Positions 1 to 11,534 of a stretch of DNA of 64,000 bases are shown here, piece by piece (position 1 is the first letter of the stretch; the number at the start of each line of letters is the position of its first letter). Below the pieces are notes generated by a model. The model was not told where the DNA came from and ran no database searches. It saw only the letters and a program-made list of their open reading frames with translations. Where the stretch lies: contig NZ_JABEKU010000001.1 in the NCBI RefSeq assembly GCF_013283665.1, positions 1,178,001 through 1,242,000 on the forward strand, read 5' to 3'. This DNA is from Ensifer sesbaniae (GTDB lineage Bacteria; Pseudomonadota; Alphaproteobacteria; Rhizobiales; Rhizobiaceae). The translations under genes and the position numbers were made by a program.

Positions 1-160
1 CGTGCCGCCGACGCTCATGCACGAATTTCGGGACCGGGCGACGGCATTGGAGGAGCGCCCATCCAGCCGCGGCGGTCTGGTCGCGATCCTGTGCATCTGG
101 CTGGCGGCCGCAGCGCTTGCCGGTTGGGCGGTGTGGCGCGTCGTTTCGCCCGAAAGCTGA
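1..160 (+). CDS. 3' end of an unidentified membrane-anchored protein
   Basis: Only the last 52 codons are present, read from base 2 to the TGA at 158-160. The visible part is a charged stretch (MHEFRDRATALEERPSS) followed by one strongly hydrophobic segment (GGLVAILCIWLAAAALAGWA) and a short tail VWRVVSPES. It is therefore a protein with a C-terminal transmembrane helix and a very short end after it. The product cannot be named from this fragment. It converges on the HAD gene on the other strand with a gap of about 50 bases. Codon use and GC content match the neighbouring genes, which supports it being real. Confidence 0.55.
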   Translation, partial: VPPTLMHEFRDRATALEERPSSRGGLVAILCIWLAAAALAGWAVWRVVSPES

Positions 161-213
161 AGGCGCGCCGTACCTTAGCCGTCGTTCCATCGACCGGGCG
201 AAACGGGCTTGCG

Positions 214-831
214 TCAGGAATGGATGCCGTATGAAGTGAGGTCGGCCTTCAATTTCTCGGGGTCGACGAAGTGCACCGCGTGCCAACCGGCGAGCCGCGC
301 GGCTTCGACATTTGCGACGCTGTCATCGATGAAGAGGGTCGCCGACGGGGTCAGGCCGAAGGTCCGCGCATGCGTTTCGTAGATGGCGATATCGGGCTTG
401 ATGAGCTTGACGTCGCCCGAAACGGTGACGCCGCGCGGCAGGGTCAGGAAGGGATAGAGGGCCTGGGCCTCGCGGAACGTGTCGGAGGCGAAGTTGGTCA
501 GCATCGTCACGTCGCGTCCCTCGGCAATCAGCCGTTCCAGCAGCGAAACCGTCTCGACATAGGCATGCGGCACCATCTCCTGCCAATATTTGCGGAAGGC
601 GCGGATCTGCACTTCGCGATCGGGAAAATCCTTGATCAAAAGCGCCTCGGCCTCCTCCCAGGAGCGGCCGCGATCCTGCTCGATGTTCCAGTCATGGGTG
701 CAGACATTGGCGAAGAACCATTCCCGCTCCGCCTCGTCGGGGATGATGCGGCTGAACGGCAGGTTGGGATCGTAATGAATCAGCACCTTGCCGATGTCGA
801 AGACGATGTGGCGGATTTCGATGCTGCTCAT
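214..831 (-). CDS. HAD-family hydrolase (phosphatase, YihX-like)
   Basis: A 205-residue haloacid dehalogenase superfamily protein, probably a cytoplasmic sugar-phosphate or nucleotide phosphatase. Motif I is FDIGKVLIHYD near the N-terminus. The second acidic residue of the usual DxD is replaced, as in the YihX-type branch with FDxGxV. Motif II is LTNFASD, motif III has the Lys in LIKPD, and motif IV is IDDSVANVEAA. The start at 831 gives MSSIEIRHIVFDIG, the usual spacing to motif I; the frame is open further upstream but that part is unlike the family. It lies downstream of mutY on the same strand, about 150 bases away. Substrate unknown. Confidence 0.85.
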   Translation of the reverse strand: MSSIEIRHIVFDIGKVLIHYDPNLPFSRIIPDEAEREWFFANVCTHDWNIEQDRGRSWEEAEALLIKDFPDREVQIRAFRKYWQEMVPHAYVETVSLLERLIAEGRDVTMLTNFASDTFREAQALYPFLTLPRGVTVSGDVKLIKPDIAIYETHARTFGLTPSATLFIDDSVANVEAARLAGWHAVHFVDPEKLKADLTSYGIHS

Positions 832-926
832 GGACGTATTCCTTGCTTGGTCTTTTAGATCAGAAGTTAGGCCGGCACGTGGACTGAGAACCGCACATTT
901 TTCCTCATCCTGCTCCAGCACTTGGT

Positions 927-980
927 TTCTAGAGCGTCTTTCCGTTTCCAGTCTTTCCACTTTGAAAGCGGAACACTCTA
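927..980. repeat. Imperfect inverted repeat between mutY and the HAD gene
   Basis: The segment starts with TAGAGCGTC and ends with its near reverse complement GAACACTCTA, with pyrimidine/purine-rich sequence between. The mutY stop codon lies inside the right arm. It resembles the short palindromic elements with AGAGCGTTTC-type ends that recur in rhizobial intergenic DNA; a cleaner relative sits at 18171-18201. It may act as a weak transcript-end structure for mutY. Family membership is an inference from memory. Confidence 0.35.
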
Positions 981-2066
981 GCGCTCCGCCTTGAAGGCAT
1001 GCGGAATCGCCTGGGCGATCGCCTTTTTCATGACCGTCGGCAGCGCCTGGGCCTTGAGGGAGTGAAATGGTTCCCACCAGCCGTCGCCGTCCGTTCCGGC
1101 GCGCGCGACATTGGCGCGGTAGACGGAGAGACGCAACTCGAAATGTGTGAAGACGTGGCTGATGGTGCCACAGTCTTCCCAGTGCGCGGCGAAGGGTTGG
1201 GAGGCGAGCGAGGTGTCGCCGTCCTGTCGCGCCGTCCAGTCGGTGCCGGGCACCTCGGTCATGCCGCCAAGCAGGCCGCTCTCGACCCGCTTGCGCAGAT
1301 AGACGGCATTGTCGGCATCGATCGCGACGAAGGCGGCGCCGCGCCGAAGCGGCTTGTCCTTCTTCTGCGCCTTGCGCGGAAAGGTCTCGGGATCGGCAAC
1401 GACCAGCGCGCGACAGTGCGCACGGAAGGGACAGAGCGAGCAGGCAGGCCGCTTCGGGGTGCAGATCGTCGCGCCGAGGTCCATCATCGCCTGGGCGAAA
1501 TCGCCCGGGCGATCATCGGGCGTGAGGCCGGCGACGCGGGCGCGCATCGCGGGCTTGGCTCCCGGCAGGGGCGTTTCGATCGCATAGAGCCGTGAGATCA
1601 CCCGTTCGACATTGCCGTCGAGCACCGCGCTCTTGCGGTTGAAGGCGATCGCGGCGATTGCGGCGGCGGTGTAATCGCCGATGCCGGGAAGGGATTTCAG
1701 CCCTTCCTCGGTGTCGGGGAAGCGGCCGCCGTGGTCGTTCGCGACGGCTTCGGCACATTTCTTCAGGTTACGGGCGCGGGCATAGTATCCGAGCCCAGCC
1801 CAGGCCTTCATCACGTCCTCGTTGTCGGCGCGCGCCAGGTCCTCGACGGTTGGCCACAGCGACAGGAATTTCTCGAAATAGGCTTTTACCGCCTGGACGG
1901 TCGTCTGCTGCAGCATGACCTCGGACAGCCAGACATGATAGGGATCGGCGACGACCCCTCGCTTGGCCATAGGCGGCGAGACCCGCCAGGGCAGGTCGCG
2001 GTGGTGCCTGTCGTACCATTCCAAAAGAAGGGGTGCGGCGTCGGCCGCCGGTATCGGATCGTTCAT
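978..2066 (-). CDS. mutY: Adenine DNA glycosylase MutY
   Basis: A/G-specific adenine glycosylase of 362 residues. It removes adenine mispaired with 8-oxoguanine in base-excision repair. The catalytic Glu49 lies in SEVMLQQTT, and the helix-hairpin-helix LPGIGDYTAAAIAAIAF is at about 126-142. The catalytic Asp150 is in VLDGNVERV. The [4Fe-4S] ligands Cys202, Cys209, Cys212 and Cys218 follow C-x6-C-x2-C-x5-C. The remaining 140 residues fit the C-terminal NUDIX-like domain that recognises 8-oxoG. Length is normal for the family. It is transcribed away from the DUF721 gene, with a 93-base shared promoter region. Confidence 0.96.
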   Translation of the reverse strand: MNDPIPAADAAPLLLEWYDRHHRDLPWRVSPPMAKRGVVADPYHVWLSEVMLQQTTVQAVKAYFEKFLSLWPTVEDLARADNEDVMKAWAGLGYYARARNLKKCAEAVANDHGGRFPDTEEGLKSLPGIGDYTAAAIAAIAFNRKSAVLDGNVERVISRLYAIETPLPGAKPAMRARVAGLTPDDRPGDFAQAMMDLGATICTPKRPACSLCPFRAHCRALVVADPETFPRKAQKKDKPLRRGAAFVAIDADNAVYLRKRVESGLLGGMTEVPGTDWTARQDGDTSLASQPFAAHWEDCGTISHVFTHFELRLSVYRANVARAGTDGDGWWEPFHSLKAQALPTVMKKAIAQAIPHAFKAER

Positions 2067-2159
2067 GATTTGCCGGGAGTTCTCTTTCCGGCCTATACTT
2101 GGCGAAGCGGAGCCGCGGCATCAAGGCTCAATCGACGTTGCATACAGAAAGTCGCTTTC

Positions 2160-2666
2160 GTGAGTGAGCAGAAGCCCCGCAAGGGCGTCGTCCAGATCAG
2201 CGAGGTCGCCAACGGCCTGATCGACCCCGTGCTTGCCAAGCGCGCAGGCATCAACACCATGCTGCTCGGCTCTTGGGACGAAATTGCCGGCGAAGACTTC
2301 GCCGATTGCACGCGCCCGGAGAAGATCGCCTGGCCGCGCCGTGCCTCGGAAATTTCGGGTGAGGGCGGTTACCAGCCGGGCGTGCTGACGGTTGCCTGCG
2401 AAGGCGCACGTGCGCTCTTCCTGACCCATGCCCAGGGAGAACTGATCCAGCGCATCAACGGCTTCTTCGGGTTCTATGCCATCGGGCAACTGCGCATCGT
2501 TCAGAAGCCAGTCTCGCCGCAGTTGAAACACCGCGGCAAGCCGAAGCCGCTTTCGGGCGAGCCCGCGCGCCGGCTGGAGGCGATGGTCGAGGGCATCGAG
2601 AGCGAAGAACTGAAGGCGGCCTTGCGACGGCTTGGGACGGCCGTGCTGGCGCCGCGACGGCGATAG
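2160..2666 (+). CDS. DUF721 (DciA-like) protein
   Basis: A 168-residue DUF721 protein. In many bacteria DUF721/DciA proteins bind nucleic acid and help the replicative helicase, so a nucleic-acid role is likely. The domain is seen in LAKRAGINTMLLGSWDEIAG followed by the beta-rich segment GVLTVACEGARALFLTH and a basic C-terminus (LGTAVLAPRRR). No ATG fits, and the GTG at 2160 gives the normal N-terminus SEQKPRKGVVQISEV. The order mutY, DUF721, DsbA-like, SMC is conserved in rhizobia as far as I know. The exact start is the least certain point, because the ribosome binding site is weak. Confidence 0.82.
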   Translation: MSEQKPRKGVVQISEVANGLIDPVLAKRAGINTMLLGSWDEIAGEDFADCTRPEKIAWPRRASEISGEGGYQPGVLTVACEGARALFLTHAQGELIQRINGFFGFYAIGQLRIVQKPVSPQLKHRGKPKPLSGEPARRLEAMVEGIESEELKAALRRLGTAVLAPRRR

Positions 2667-2781
2667 GGCCATCAGCCGGTCACAATTCTTTGAATTCTGT
2701 TGACGCCCGGCCACTTGCCGCCCTGCGCGCAGCAAGATATCGAATCCGCAGCATAAATCCTTCCGAACACGGGTCAAATTC

Positions 2782-3597
2782 ATGTCCGCTTCCGCAATGA
2801 ACCTTACGAAACGCCTGCTCGGCGGTGCCGCCATCGCAACCGTCGCCCTGGTGCTTGCTGCCTGCAGCGACGAAAAGAAGGAAACGGCCTCGACGACCAC
2901 GCCAACCGAGACGGCGGCAAAGCCGGACGCCACCACGACCGCATCGACGACTGCGACCCCGGCAAGCACCGAGGCCAAGCCGGCCGCCGGCACGGAAGTC
3001 GCTCAGTCGACCGCCGCCCCAGCGAAGGTCGAGCTTCCTTCCTCGGAAGGTTCGGTCGATCAGGCCAAGCTGCTCGAGCCGGGCGCTCTGCCGGAAATGG
3101 CGCTGGGCGACGCCAATGCGCCGGTGACGATCGTCGAATACATGTCGATGACCTGCCCGCACTGCGCGGCCTTCCACAACAACACGTTCGAAGCGATCAA
3201 GACGAAGTACATCGACAGCGGCAAGGTCCGCTTCATCATACGCGAATTCCCGTTCGATCCGCGTGCGGCGGCTGCCTTCATGCTGGCGCGCTGTGCGCCG
3301 GAAGGTCAGTATTTCCCGATGATCTCCATGCTCTTCAAGCAGCAGCAGCAATGGGCCGCGGCCCAGAACGGCCGTGACGCGCTGCTGCAGATGTCCAAAC
3401 TCGCCGGTTTTACACAGGAGAGCTTCGAGGCCTGCTTGACGAACCAAAAACTTCTGGATGATGTGAACTCTGTCATGCAGCGGGGCGCAAAGGATTTCGG
3501 CGTTCAGTCGACGCCGACCTTCTTCGTCAATGGTGAGCACTATTCGGGGGACATGTCGGTTGACGTTATGTCGGCCCTCATCGACAGCAAGCTCTGA
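2782..3597 (+). CDS. DsbA-family thioredoxin-like lipoprotein
   Basis: A 271-residue periplasmic thiol-disulfide oxidoreductase. The signal peptide ends in a lipobox LVLAAC with the lipidated Cys at residue 28. A Thr/Ala/Pro/Lys-rich linker (about 30-75) follows, then a DsbA-type domain. The active site MTCPHC has Cys125 and Cys128, and the cis-proline loop is TPTFFVNGEHYSG near the C-terminus. The CPHC dipeptide is typical of oxidising DsbA proteins. A second in-frame ATG at 2797 (MNLTKRLLGG) is an equally good start. It is followed at once by a strong rho-independent terminator. Confidence 0.9.
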   Translation: MSASAMNLTKRLLGGAAIATVALVLAACSDEKKETASTTTPTETAAKPDATTTASTTATPASTEAKPAAGTEVAQSTAAPAKVELPSSEGSVDQAKLLEPGALPEMALGDANAPVTIVEYMSMTCPHCAAFHNNTFEAIKTKYIDSGKVRFIIREFPFDPRAAAAFMLARCAPEGQYFPMISMLFKQQQQWAAAQNGRDALLQMSKLAGFTQESFEACLTNQKLLDDVNSVMQRGAKDFGVQSTPTFFVNGEHYSGDMSVDVMSALIDSKL

Positions 3598-3613
3598 TCC
3601 TTCGCTTTTCCTG

Positions 3614-3651
3614 AAAACGGGCGACGGCAGCAGCCGTGTGCCCGTTTTTTT
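3614..3651 (+). terminator. Rho-independent terminator after the DsbA-like gene
   Basis: The arms AAAACGGG (3614-3621) and CCCGTTTT (3641-3648) pair around a loop that contains a further small GGC/GCC stem, and a run of T follows to 3651. It lies 17 bases after the stop codon, so it ends this transcript before the DUF559 gene. Confidence 0.88.
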
Positions 3652-3683
3652 GTTCGTAGCGTTGCGGCAAGCGGGGTCCCGAC

Positions 3684-4055
3684 ATGCCGCACGCTGACGT
3701 TTCACCGAAGGCCCGTTCGAACGCCCGTCGCATGCGAAGCGCCATGACGGATGCCGAGCTCAAGCTCTGGAACGAACTACGCGCGCACCGACTGATGGGG
3801 CTCGGCTTTCGACGGCAAGTTCCGATTGCTGGTTACATTGCTGATTTTGCGTGCCCGACGCAAAGGTTGATAGTCGAGTTGGACGGATCTCAGCATGCAA
3901 GAGCGGGGGCTGCCCATTACGACCTGCAGCGCACCCAACGTCTGGAGGCGGACGGCTGGACGATACTGCGCTTCTGGAACGACGATGTGCTGCGAGACAT
4001 CGACAATGTATGTGAGCATCTAGTGCGCGTAATTGGTAAGGGGGCGTTCGAATGA
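3684..4055 (+). CDS. DUF559 endonuclease-domain protein
   Basis: A 123-residue single-domain protein of the DUF559 family, which has the PD-(D/E)xK fold related to Vsr mismatch endonucleases. Diagnostic features are MTDAELKLWNELR near the N-terminus, the core FRRQVPIAGYIADFAC with a conserved Asp, and LIVELDGSQH with the acidic/Gln/His site residues. The end LRFWNDDVL is also typical. Its target and function are unknown; such genes are common as solitary copies in rhizobia. It is separated from the upstream gene by a terminator and followed by a large palindromic repeat. Confidence 0.87.
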   Translation: MPHADVSPKARSNARRMRSAMTDAELKLWNELRAHRLMGLGFRRQVPIAGYIADFACPTQRLIVELDGSQHARAGAAHYDLQRTQRLEADGWTILRFWNDDVLRDIDNVCEHLVRVIGKGAFE

Positions 4056-4068
4056 AGCGCTGGTGGCT

Positions 4069-4269
4069 TACCCCCCTCTGCCCTGCCGGGCATCTCCCCC
4101 ACAAGGGGGGAGATCGGCCAGTGGCGATGTCGCATGCACACAGCCACCATTGCAGGGTGTCGAAAGGGCAGTTGAACCTGGTGGTGAGCCGGTCGCGATG
4201 GAATCGAGCCGATGCTCCAACTGATCTCCCCCCTTGTGGGGGAGATGCCCGGCAGGGCAGAGGGGGGTA
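4069..4269. repeat. RIME-like element with 47-bp perfect inverted arms
   Basis: Bases 4069-4115 and 4223-4269 are perfect reverse complements over 47 bp, separated by 107 bp. Each arm carries a smaller palindrome around CTCCCCCACAAGGGGGGAG and the block CTGCCCTGCCGGGCAT. This matches the general form of the Rhizobium-specific intergenic mosaic elements (RIME). The right arm ends only 21 bases before the smc start codon. Translation of the arm makes a spurious N-terminal extension of smc (WGRCPAGQRG), a frequent annotation artefact with this repeat. Confidence 0.85.
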
Positions 4270-4290
4270 TCTGGCCCCAGCGTCTGCCAC

Positions 4291-7200
4291 ATGAAGTTCA
4301 ACAAGCTCCGCCTGCTCGGCTTCAAATCCTTCGTCGAACCGACCGAATTCATCATCGAGAGGGGGCTGACCGGCGTCGTCGGGCCGAATGGCTGCGGCAA
4401 GTCCAATCTCGTCGAAGCGCTGCGTTGGGTGATGGGGGAGAACTCCTACAAGAACATGCGCGCTTCCGGCATGGACGACGTGATCTTTTCCGGATCCGGC
4501 AACCGCCCAGCGCGCAACACGGCGGAGGTCGGCCTCTATCTCGACAACGGCGATCGCACGGCGCCCGCGGCCTTCAACGATAGCGACGAGATCCAGGTGA
4601 CGCGCCGCATCGAGCGCGAGCAGGGCTCTGTCTACCGCATCAACGGCAAGGAGGCGCGCGCCAAGGACGTGCAGTTGCTCTTCGCCGATGCCTCGACCGG
4701 CGCGCGTTCGCCGTCGATGGTCGGGCAGGGGCGGATCGGTGAGCTGATCGCCGCCAAGCCGCAGGCCCGCCGCCAGCTTCTGGAAGAGGCGGCCGGCATT
4801 TCCGGCCTGCATTCGCGCCGCCACGAGGCGGAATTGCGCCTCAGGGCAGCGGAAACCAATCTCGAGCGCCTCGACGACGTCACGTCGCAGCTCGAAAGCC
4901 AGATCGAGAGCCTCAAGCGCCAGTCGCGCCAGGCCAACCGCTTCAAGATGCTGTCGGCCGATATCCGCAAGCATGAGGCGATCCTGTTCCATATCCGCTG
5001 GGTGCAGGCCAAGGAGGCGGAGGCCGAGGCGACGAGCCAGCTCAACCAGATCACCGCACTGGTCGCCGAAAAGGCGCAGCTGCAGATGCAGGCGGCCAAA
5101 GAACAGGCGATTGCCAGCCTGAAACTGCCGGAACTGCGCGAGAACGAGGCGCGGTTCGCGGCGGCGCTTCAACGCCTGCAGATCGCCCGCGCGCAGCTCG
5201 AAGAGGATGCCGGCCGGATCCTCAGACGGCGCGACGAGTTGCATCGTCGCCTGGCGCAGCTTGCCGAAGACATCGCTCGCGAAGAGAGGCTCGTCGTCGA
5301 CAATGCCGGCATTCTGGCGCGGCTCGACGAGGAGGAGGCCGAACTTGGCGACATGCTCGCCGAGGCTGACGACCGCGCGACGGAAGCGCGTGAGCGGCTG
5401 GAGGAAGCGAATGAAAGGCTCGCCGACAGCGAAGCGTTATTGGCGCGGCTGACCGCCGAGCGGGCCGAGGCCCAGGCGGGTCGCAACCAGCTCGAGCGGA
5501 CGCTGCGCGATCTCTCGGAGCGACAGGCCCGGCTTGCCCGGCAGTTAACTGAACAGTCGCGCGATCTCGATGAACTCGACAGACAGATGGCCGCACTTCC
5601 CGACCCGCACGAGAAGCAGGGGCAGGTCGAGGTCGCCGAGGCCGCGCTCGAAGAAGCGGAAGCCAATGTGCTTGCGATCGAGGAGGCTCTGGCTGAGGCG
5701 CGGCGCGCGGAGGTTGACGCGCGTCCACCGGTCGATCGCGCACGGGCCGCTCTCAACGGTATAGAAACGGAAGCGCGCACGATCCGCCGCATGCTGGAGG
5801 CGGTTTCCGGCGGCGCCTATCCGGCCGTGGTGGAGGAGATGAAGGTCGACCGCGGCTTTGAGACCGTATTGGGTGCCGCGCTTGGCGACGATCTCGATTC
5901 GCCGCTCGACAGGCGCGCGCCGGCCCATTGGCGAGCGCCCGGCGATCATGCCGGCGACGCCGATTTGCCCGAAGGCGTTAACCCGCTGATTGCCCATGTG
6001 AAGGCGCCGGATGCGCTGACGCGTGCGCTCAAGCAAATAGGCATCGTCGCAAGCGAGGCGGAAGCGGAGCGGCTGCTGCCATTGTTGAAGCCCGGTCAGA
6101 GCCTCGTCACCAAGCAAGGCTCCGTCTGGCGCTGGGACGGGCATGTAACCGGTTCCGAGGCGCCGAGTGCCGCCGCCCTGCGGCTGGCGCAGAAGAACCG
6201 CCTCGCCGAACTCGAAATAGAAACCGAAGGTGCCGCAGAGGCGCTGCGCCGCGCCGAGGCTGAACTTGCGGCCGCCGGCACGCGCATTCGTGCCGAAGAC
6301 GAAAGGCTGCGGCTCGCGCGTGAGGCGCAGCGCATGATCACGCGGCAGCTCGCCGAAGCCCGTGACGCCCTTGCGGCTGCCGAGCGCGCCTCGGGCGATC
6401 TTGCCCGCCGGCGCGCGGTATTGGCGGAAACGCGTAGCCAGATCGAAGCCCAGGTCGAGGAAGTGGCCGAGCAGATCGAAACGGCGAACGACGCGCTGGC
6501 TGATGCACCCGATCTCTCAGAACTTGAATTGAAACTGCGCACGCAGACGGCCGATGTCGCCGCCGATCGCGCCGCCGTCGCCGAAGCCCGTGCCGCCCAT
6601 GACGGCCTGGCGCGTGAGAACGAGGCCCGCCAGCGGCGCATGACAGCGATAGCCAGCGAGCGCCAGACCTGGAAGGCGCGCGCCGCGAGCGCCGAGGAAC
6701 ATATCGCGACGCTGCGCGACCGCGAAGCGGAGGCCCGCGATGAAGTCGAAGAACTGATCGACGCGCCGGACGAATTCGATGACAAGCGCCGCGCGTTGAT
6801 GGGCGAATTGCAGAAGGCGGAGGCGGCGCGGCGCGAGGCGGCCGACCTCCTCGCCGAGGCCGAAAATCACCAGCGCGAGGCGGATCGGCTGGCAGCAACC
6901 GCGCTTTCCGAGCTTGCGGAATCGCGCGAGAAGCGTGGCCGCGCCGAGGAGCGGCTGGTCTCGGCCCGCGAGCGCCGTATCGAGATCGAAGCGCGCATCC
7001 AGGAAGCGCTCTCCTGTGCGCCGCATGAGGTGATGCGCCTGACCGGGCTCGCGGTCGATGAAGCGTTGCCGGACATGCGCAACATCGAGCGTGAACTCGA
7101 ACGGCTGAAGATCGAACGCGAGCGGCTCGGCGCCGTCAACCTGCGCGCGGAAGAGGAGCAGCAGGAGCTTTCCGAAAAGCTGGCTCTCATCCTCCGCGAG

Positions 7201-7752
7201 CGCGACGACGTCATCGAGGCGATCCGCAAGCTCAGGAGCGCCATCCAGAACCTGAACCGTGAGGGCCGCGAGCGCCTGATTGCCGCCTTCGACGTCGTGA
7301 ACGTGCAGTTCCAGCGGCTGTTCACCCATCTCTTCGGCGGCGGCACCGCCGAACTGCAACTGATCGAGAGCGACGATCCGCTGGAAGCGGGTCTCGAAAT
7401 CCTCGCCCGCCCGCCGGGCAAGAAGCCGCAGACGATGACGCTGCTTTCGGGCGGCGAGCAGGCCCTGACGGCCATGGCACTGATCTTTGCGGTGTTCCTC
7501 ACCAACCCGGCGCCGATCTGCGTGCTCGACGAAGTGGACGCCCCGCTCGACGACCACAATGTCGAGCGCTACTGCAACCTGATGGACGAGATGGCGGCCT
7601 CGACCGAGACCCGCTTCATCATCATCACCCACAACCCGATCACCATGGCCCGCATGAACCGTCTCTTCGGTGTGACCATGGCCGAGCAGGGCGTATCCCA
7701 GCTCGTCTCCGTCGACCTGCAGACGGCGGAACGGCTGCGCGAAGTAGTCTGA
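4291..7752 (+). CDS. smc: Chromosome segregation protein SMC
   Basis: Structural maintenance of chromosomes ATPase, 1153 residues, the core of the bacterial condensin that organises and segregates the chromosome with ScpA/ScpB. Walker A is GPNGCGKSN at 31-39. Two long coiled-coil arms rich in Glu, Ala and Arg (about 170-500 and 660-970) flank a hinge at about 505-640. The ABC signature LSGGEQALTAMAL begins near residue 1052, and Walker B with the D-loop is ICVLDEVDAPLDDHN. ATG 4291 gives the standard N-terminus MKFNKLRLLGFKSF. The frame is open further upstream, but that sequence is the palindromic repeat. No strong ribosome binding site is seen. Confidence 0.95.
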   Translation: MKFNKLRLLGFKSFVEPTEFIIERGLTGVVGPNGCGKSNLVEALRWVMGENSYKNMRASGMDDVIFSGSGNRPARNTAEVGLYLDNGDRTAPAAFNDSDEIQVTRRIEREQGSVYRINGKEARAKDVQLLFADASTGARSPSMVGQGRIGELIAAKPQARRQLLEEAAGISGLHSRRHEAELRLRAAETNLERLDDVTSQLESQIESLKRQSRQANRFKMLSADIRKHEAILFHIRWVQAKEAEAEATSQLNQITALVAEKAQLQMQAAKEQAIASLKLPELRENEARFAAALQRLQIARAQLEEDAGRILRRRDELHRRLAQLAEDIAREERLVVDNAGILARLDEEEAELGDMLAEADDRATEARERLEEANERLADSEALLARLTAERAEAQAGRNQLERTLRDLSERQARLARQLTEQSRDLDELDRQMAALPDPHEKQGQVEVAEAALEEAEANVLAIEEALAEARRAEVDARPPVDRARAALNGIETEARTIRRMLEAVSGGAYPAVVEEMKVDRGFETVLGAALGDDLDSPLDRRAPAHWRAPGDHAGDADLPEGVNPLIAHVKAPDALTRALKQIGIVASEAEAERLLPLLKPGQSLVTKQGSVWRWDGHVTGSEAPSAAALRLAQKNRLAELEIETEGAAEALRRAEAELAAAGTRIRAEDERLRLAREAQRMITRQLAEARDALAAAERASGDLARRRAVLAETRSQIEAQVEEVAEQIETANDALADAPDLSELELKLRTQTADVAADRAAVAEARAAHDGLARENEARQRRMTAIASERQTWKARAASAEEHIATLRDREAEARDEVEELIDAPDEFDDKRRALMGELQKAEAARREAADLLAEAENHQREADRLAATALSELAESREKRGRAEERLVSARERRIEIEARIQEALSCAPHEVMRLTGLAVDEALPDMRNIERELERLKIERERLGAVNLRAEEEQQELSEKLALILRERDDVIEAIRKLRSAIQNLNREGRERLIAAFDVVNVQFQRLFTHLFGGGTAELQLIESDDPLEAGLEILARPPGKKPQTMTLLSGGEQALTAMALIFAVFLTNPAPICVLDEVDAPLDDHNVERYCNLMDEMAASTETRFIIITHNPITMARMNRLFGVTMAEQGVSQLVSVDLQTAERLREVV

Positions 7753-8131
7753 TCGACGTTTCCCGGACCTGACCGATTAGCGTTTGGCTGACCGAGACGG
7801 ATTGCATGATGGGCTATTCTTGGACGCGCCCCACCGCGCCAGTTTATATCAGTTTTTTGTGATGTGGCCGGCAATGTGGCGGATAAAGCCTCTGGCGGGC
7901 ATTACGGCTTGTCGCCTTATATCGACCTCGATTTAAGGAGACTTGCAGCAAATCAAAGTCCCACAGCGACCTTTGCGCGTCGGGCAAGACGTGCGGCGCT
8001 GTCGACCGCCAATATGTTGCATTGTTACACAAAATGATGCGGTGCAGCATAATTCTTCACCGGATGCATTTTCAGCCTGAAACATATACTGTAGATCGTC
8101 ATAAAAGACTGTTTCTGGGTGGAGAGCAGGT
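7753..8131. other. Intergenic region smc-ppdK
   Basis: This 379-base stretch has no supported gene. It contains one copy of the composite palindromic element (7915-8002). Beyond that is an AT-richer segment (8010-8130) that should carry the ppdK promoter, but I could not assign -35 and -10 boxes with confidence. The ppdK ribosome binding site GGAGAGCAGG lies at its right end. Confidence 0.6.
7915..8002 (-). repeat. Composite rhizobial palindromic element, copy 1
   Basis: Read on the minus strand it has three parts: an ACAGCGCCGC...GGTCGCTGT hairpin, an ACTTTGATTTGCTGC segment, and CCTTAAATCG...CGATATAAGG. The same three parts in the same order occur at 10802-10892, and the first and third at 15876-15968. 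This agrees with the description of the three-motif (ABC-type) repeats of Sinorhizobium. The family name is from memory. Confidence 0.7.
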
Positions 8132-10798
<2,667 letters not shown>

Positions 10799-10801
10799 GA
10801 C

Positions 10802-10892
10802 CACAGCGCCGCGCGTCTGCTCGGACGCGCGAAGGTCGCTGCAGCACTTTGAATTGCTGCGTTTTGTCCCTTAACCGGCAACGATTAAGTGG
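10802..10892 (+). repeat. Composite rhizobial palindromic element, copy 2
   Basis: Three consecutive hairpin units start 3 bases after the ppdK stop: ACAGCGCCGCGCGTC pairing with GACGCGCGAAGGTCGCTGC, then GCAGCACTTTGAATTGCTGC, then CCTTAACCGGCAACGATTAAG. The layout equals copy 1 in the opposite orientation. Its position suggests a transcript-end or mRNA-stabilising role for ppdK. Confidence 0.72.
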
Positions 10893-10973
10893 AACACGCA
10901 GGTAGAAGCCGACGCTCGCGAACCGGCGTCGGCTTGGCTGTGCGCGCTCCTTCGACCGAAGGCGATAGCCAGA

Positions 10974-11225
10974 TCAGCGCATGATGACGACCGGCCGGTC
11001 CCAGCCCCACATCATCACGTCGTTCTGATAGCGGAAGGCGCGCGATTCGGCGCGCCGGTCGAGTTCGATGCGTTGCAGGCAGGTGGCAAAGGCGTCGGTG
11101 CCGCGGCGGAAGCCGTAGGAGGCGCAGGTGTTCCCGTCGGCGATTCGCCGCTCCTCCGGTGTCATCGTCTGGCACGCCGTCAGCAGCAAGGCAGCCGCGA
11201 CAAGGATCGTCAATCGGGTCGTCAT
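10974..11225 (-). CDS. Small hypothetical lipoprotein
   Basis: An 83-residue envelope protein. It begins MTTRLTILVAAALLLTAC, a signal peptide with a clear lipobox LLTAC. The mature part has two more cysteines (GNTCASYGF and FATCLQRIELD), which could form a disulfide, and ends FRYQNDVMMWGWDRPVVIMR. The pattern of CxxYGF...C is seen in many small rhizobial lipoproteins of unknown function. The start at 11225 is fixed by the signal peptide; an open frame upstream of it is not coding-like. No operon partner is evident. Confidence 0.8.
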   Translation of the reverse strand: MTTRLTILVAAALLLTACQTMTPEERRIADGNTCASYGFRRGTDAFATCLQRIELDRRAESRAFRYQNDVMMWGWDRPVVIMR

Positions 11226-11534
11226 GATCTTCGTGCCTCCAGAGTGCCGGCGCGCCACCGGCGGATTCATTTCTCGAATCGCAATCAATATAGGGAGTTG
11301 CGCCGAAAATCGAAGCGAACCGCGGCAAATCTGCGGCGACGTTGCGGTTGTGCACGGACGGCGCCCCGCGATCGCCGGATGTGGTGCTGAAGGTGGGGTG
11401 TCGGCAGGTCTGCCGGCCGTGGTCGACGTGCAGCACCAGTGGGGCGTTGCAGGAAGCTCGAGACGAAACGCTTCGCTGGTTGGCATGCAACCGCTTGCGT
11501 CAAATCCGGTGGAAGGGGCGCCGCCGTGCCGCGA
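11226..11534. other. Intergenic region, nothing recognised
   Basis: A 309-base stretch between two minus-strand genes. It must contain the promoter of the small lipoprotein gene at its left end. I see no RNA gene, convincing terminator or repeat, and the open frames crossing it look like GC-driven shadows. Confidence 0.5.

Noticed and set aside
4234-4290. N-terminal extension of smc into the palindromic repeat
   Set aside because: The added residues are encoded by the repeat arm, and the SMC family starts at MKFNKLRLLGFKSF.
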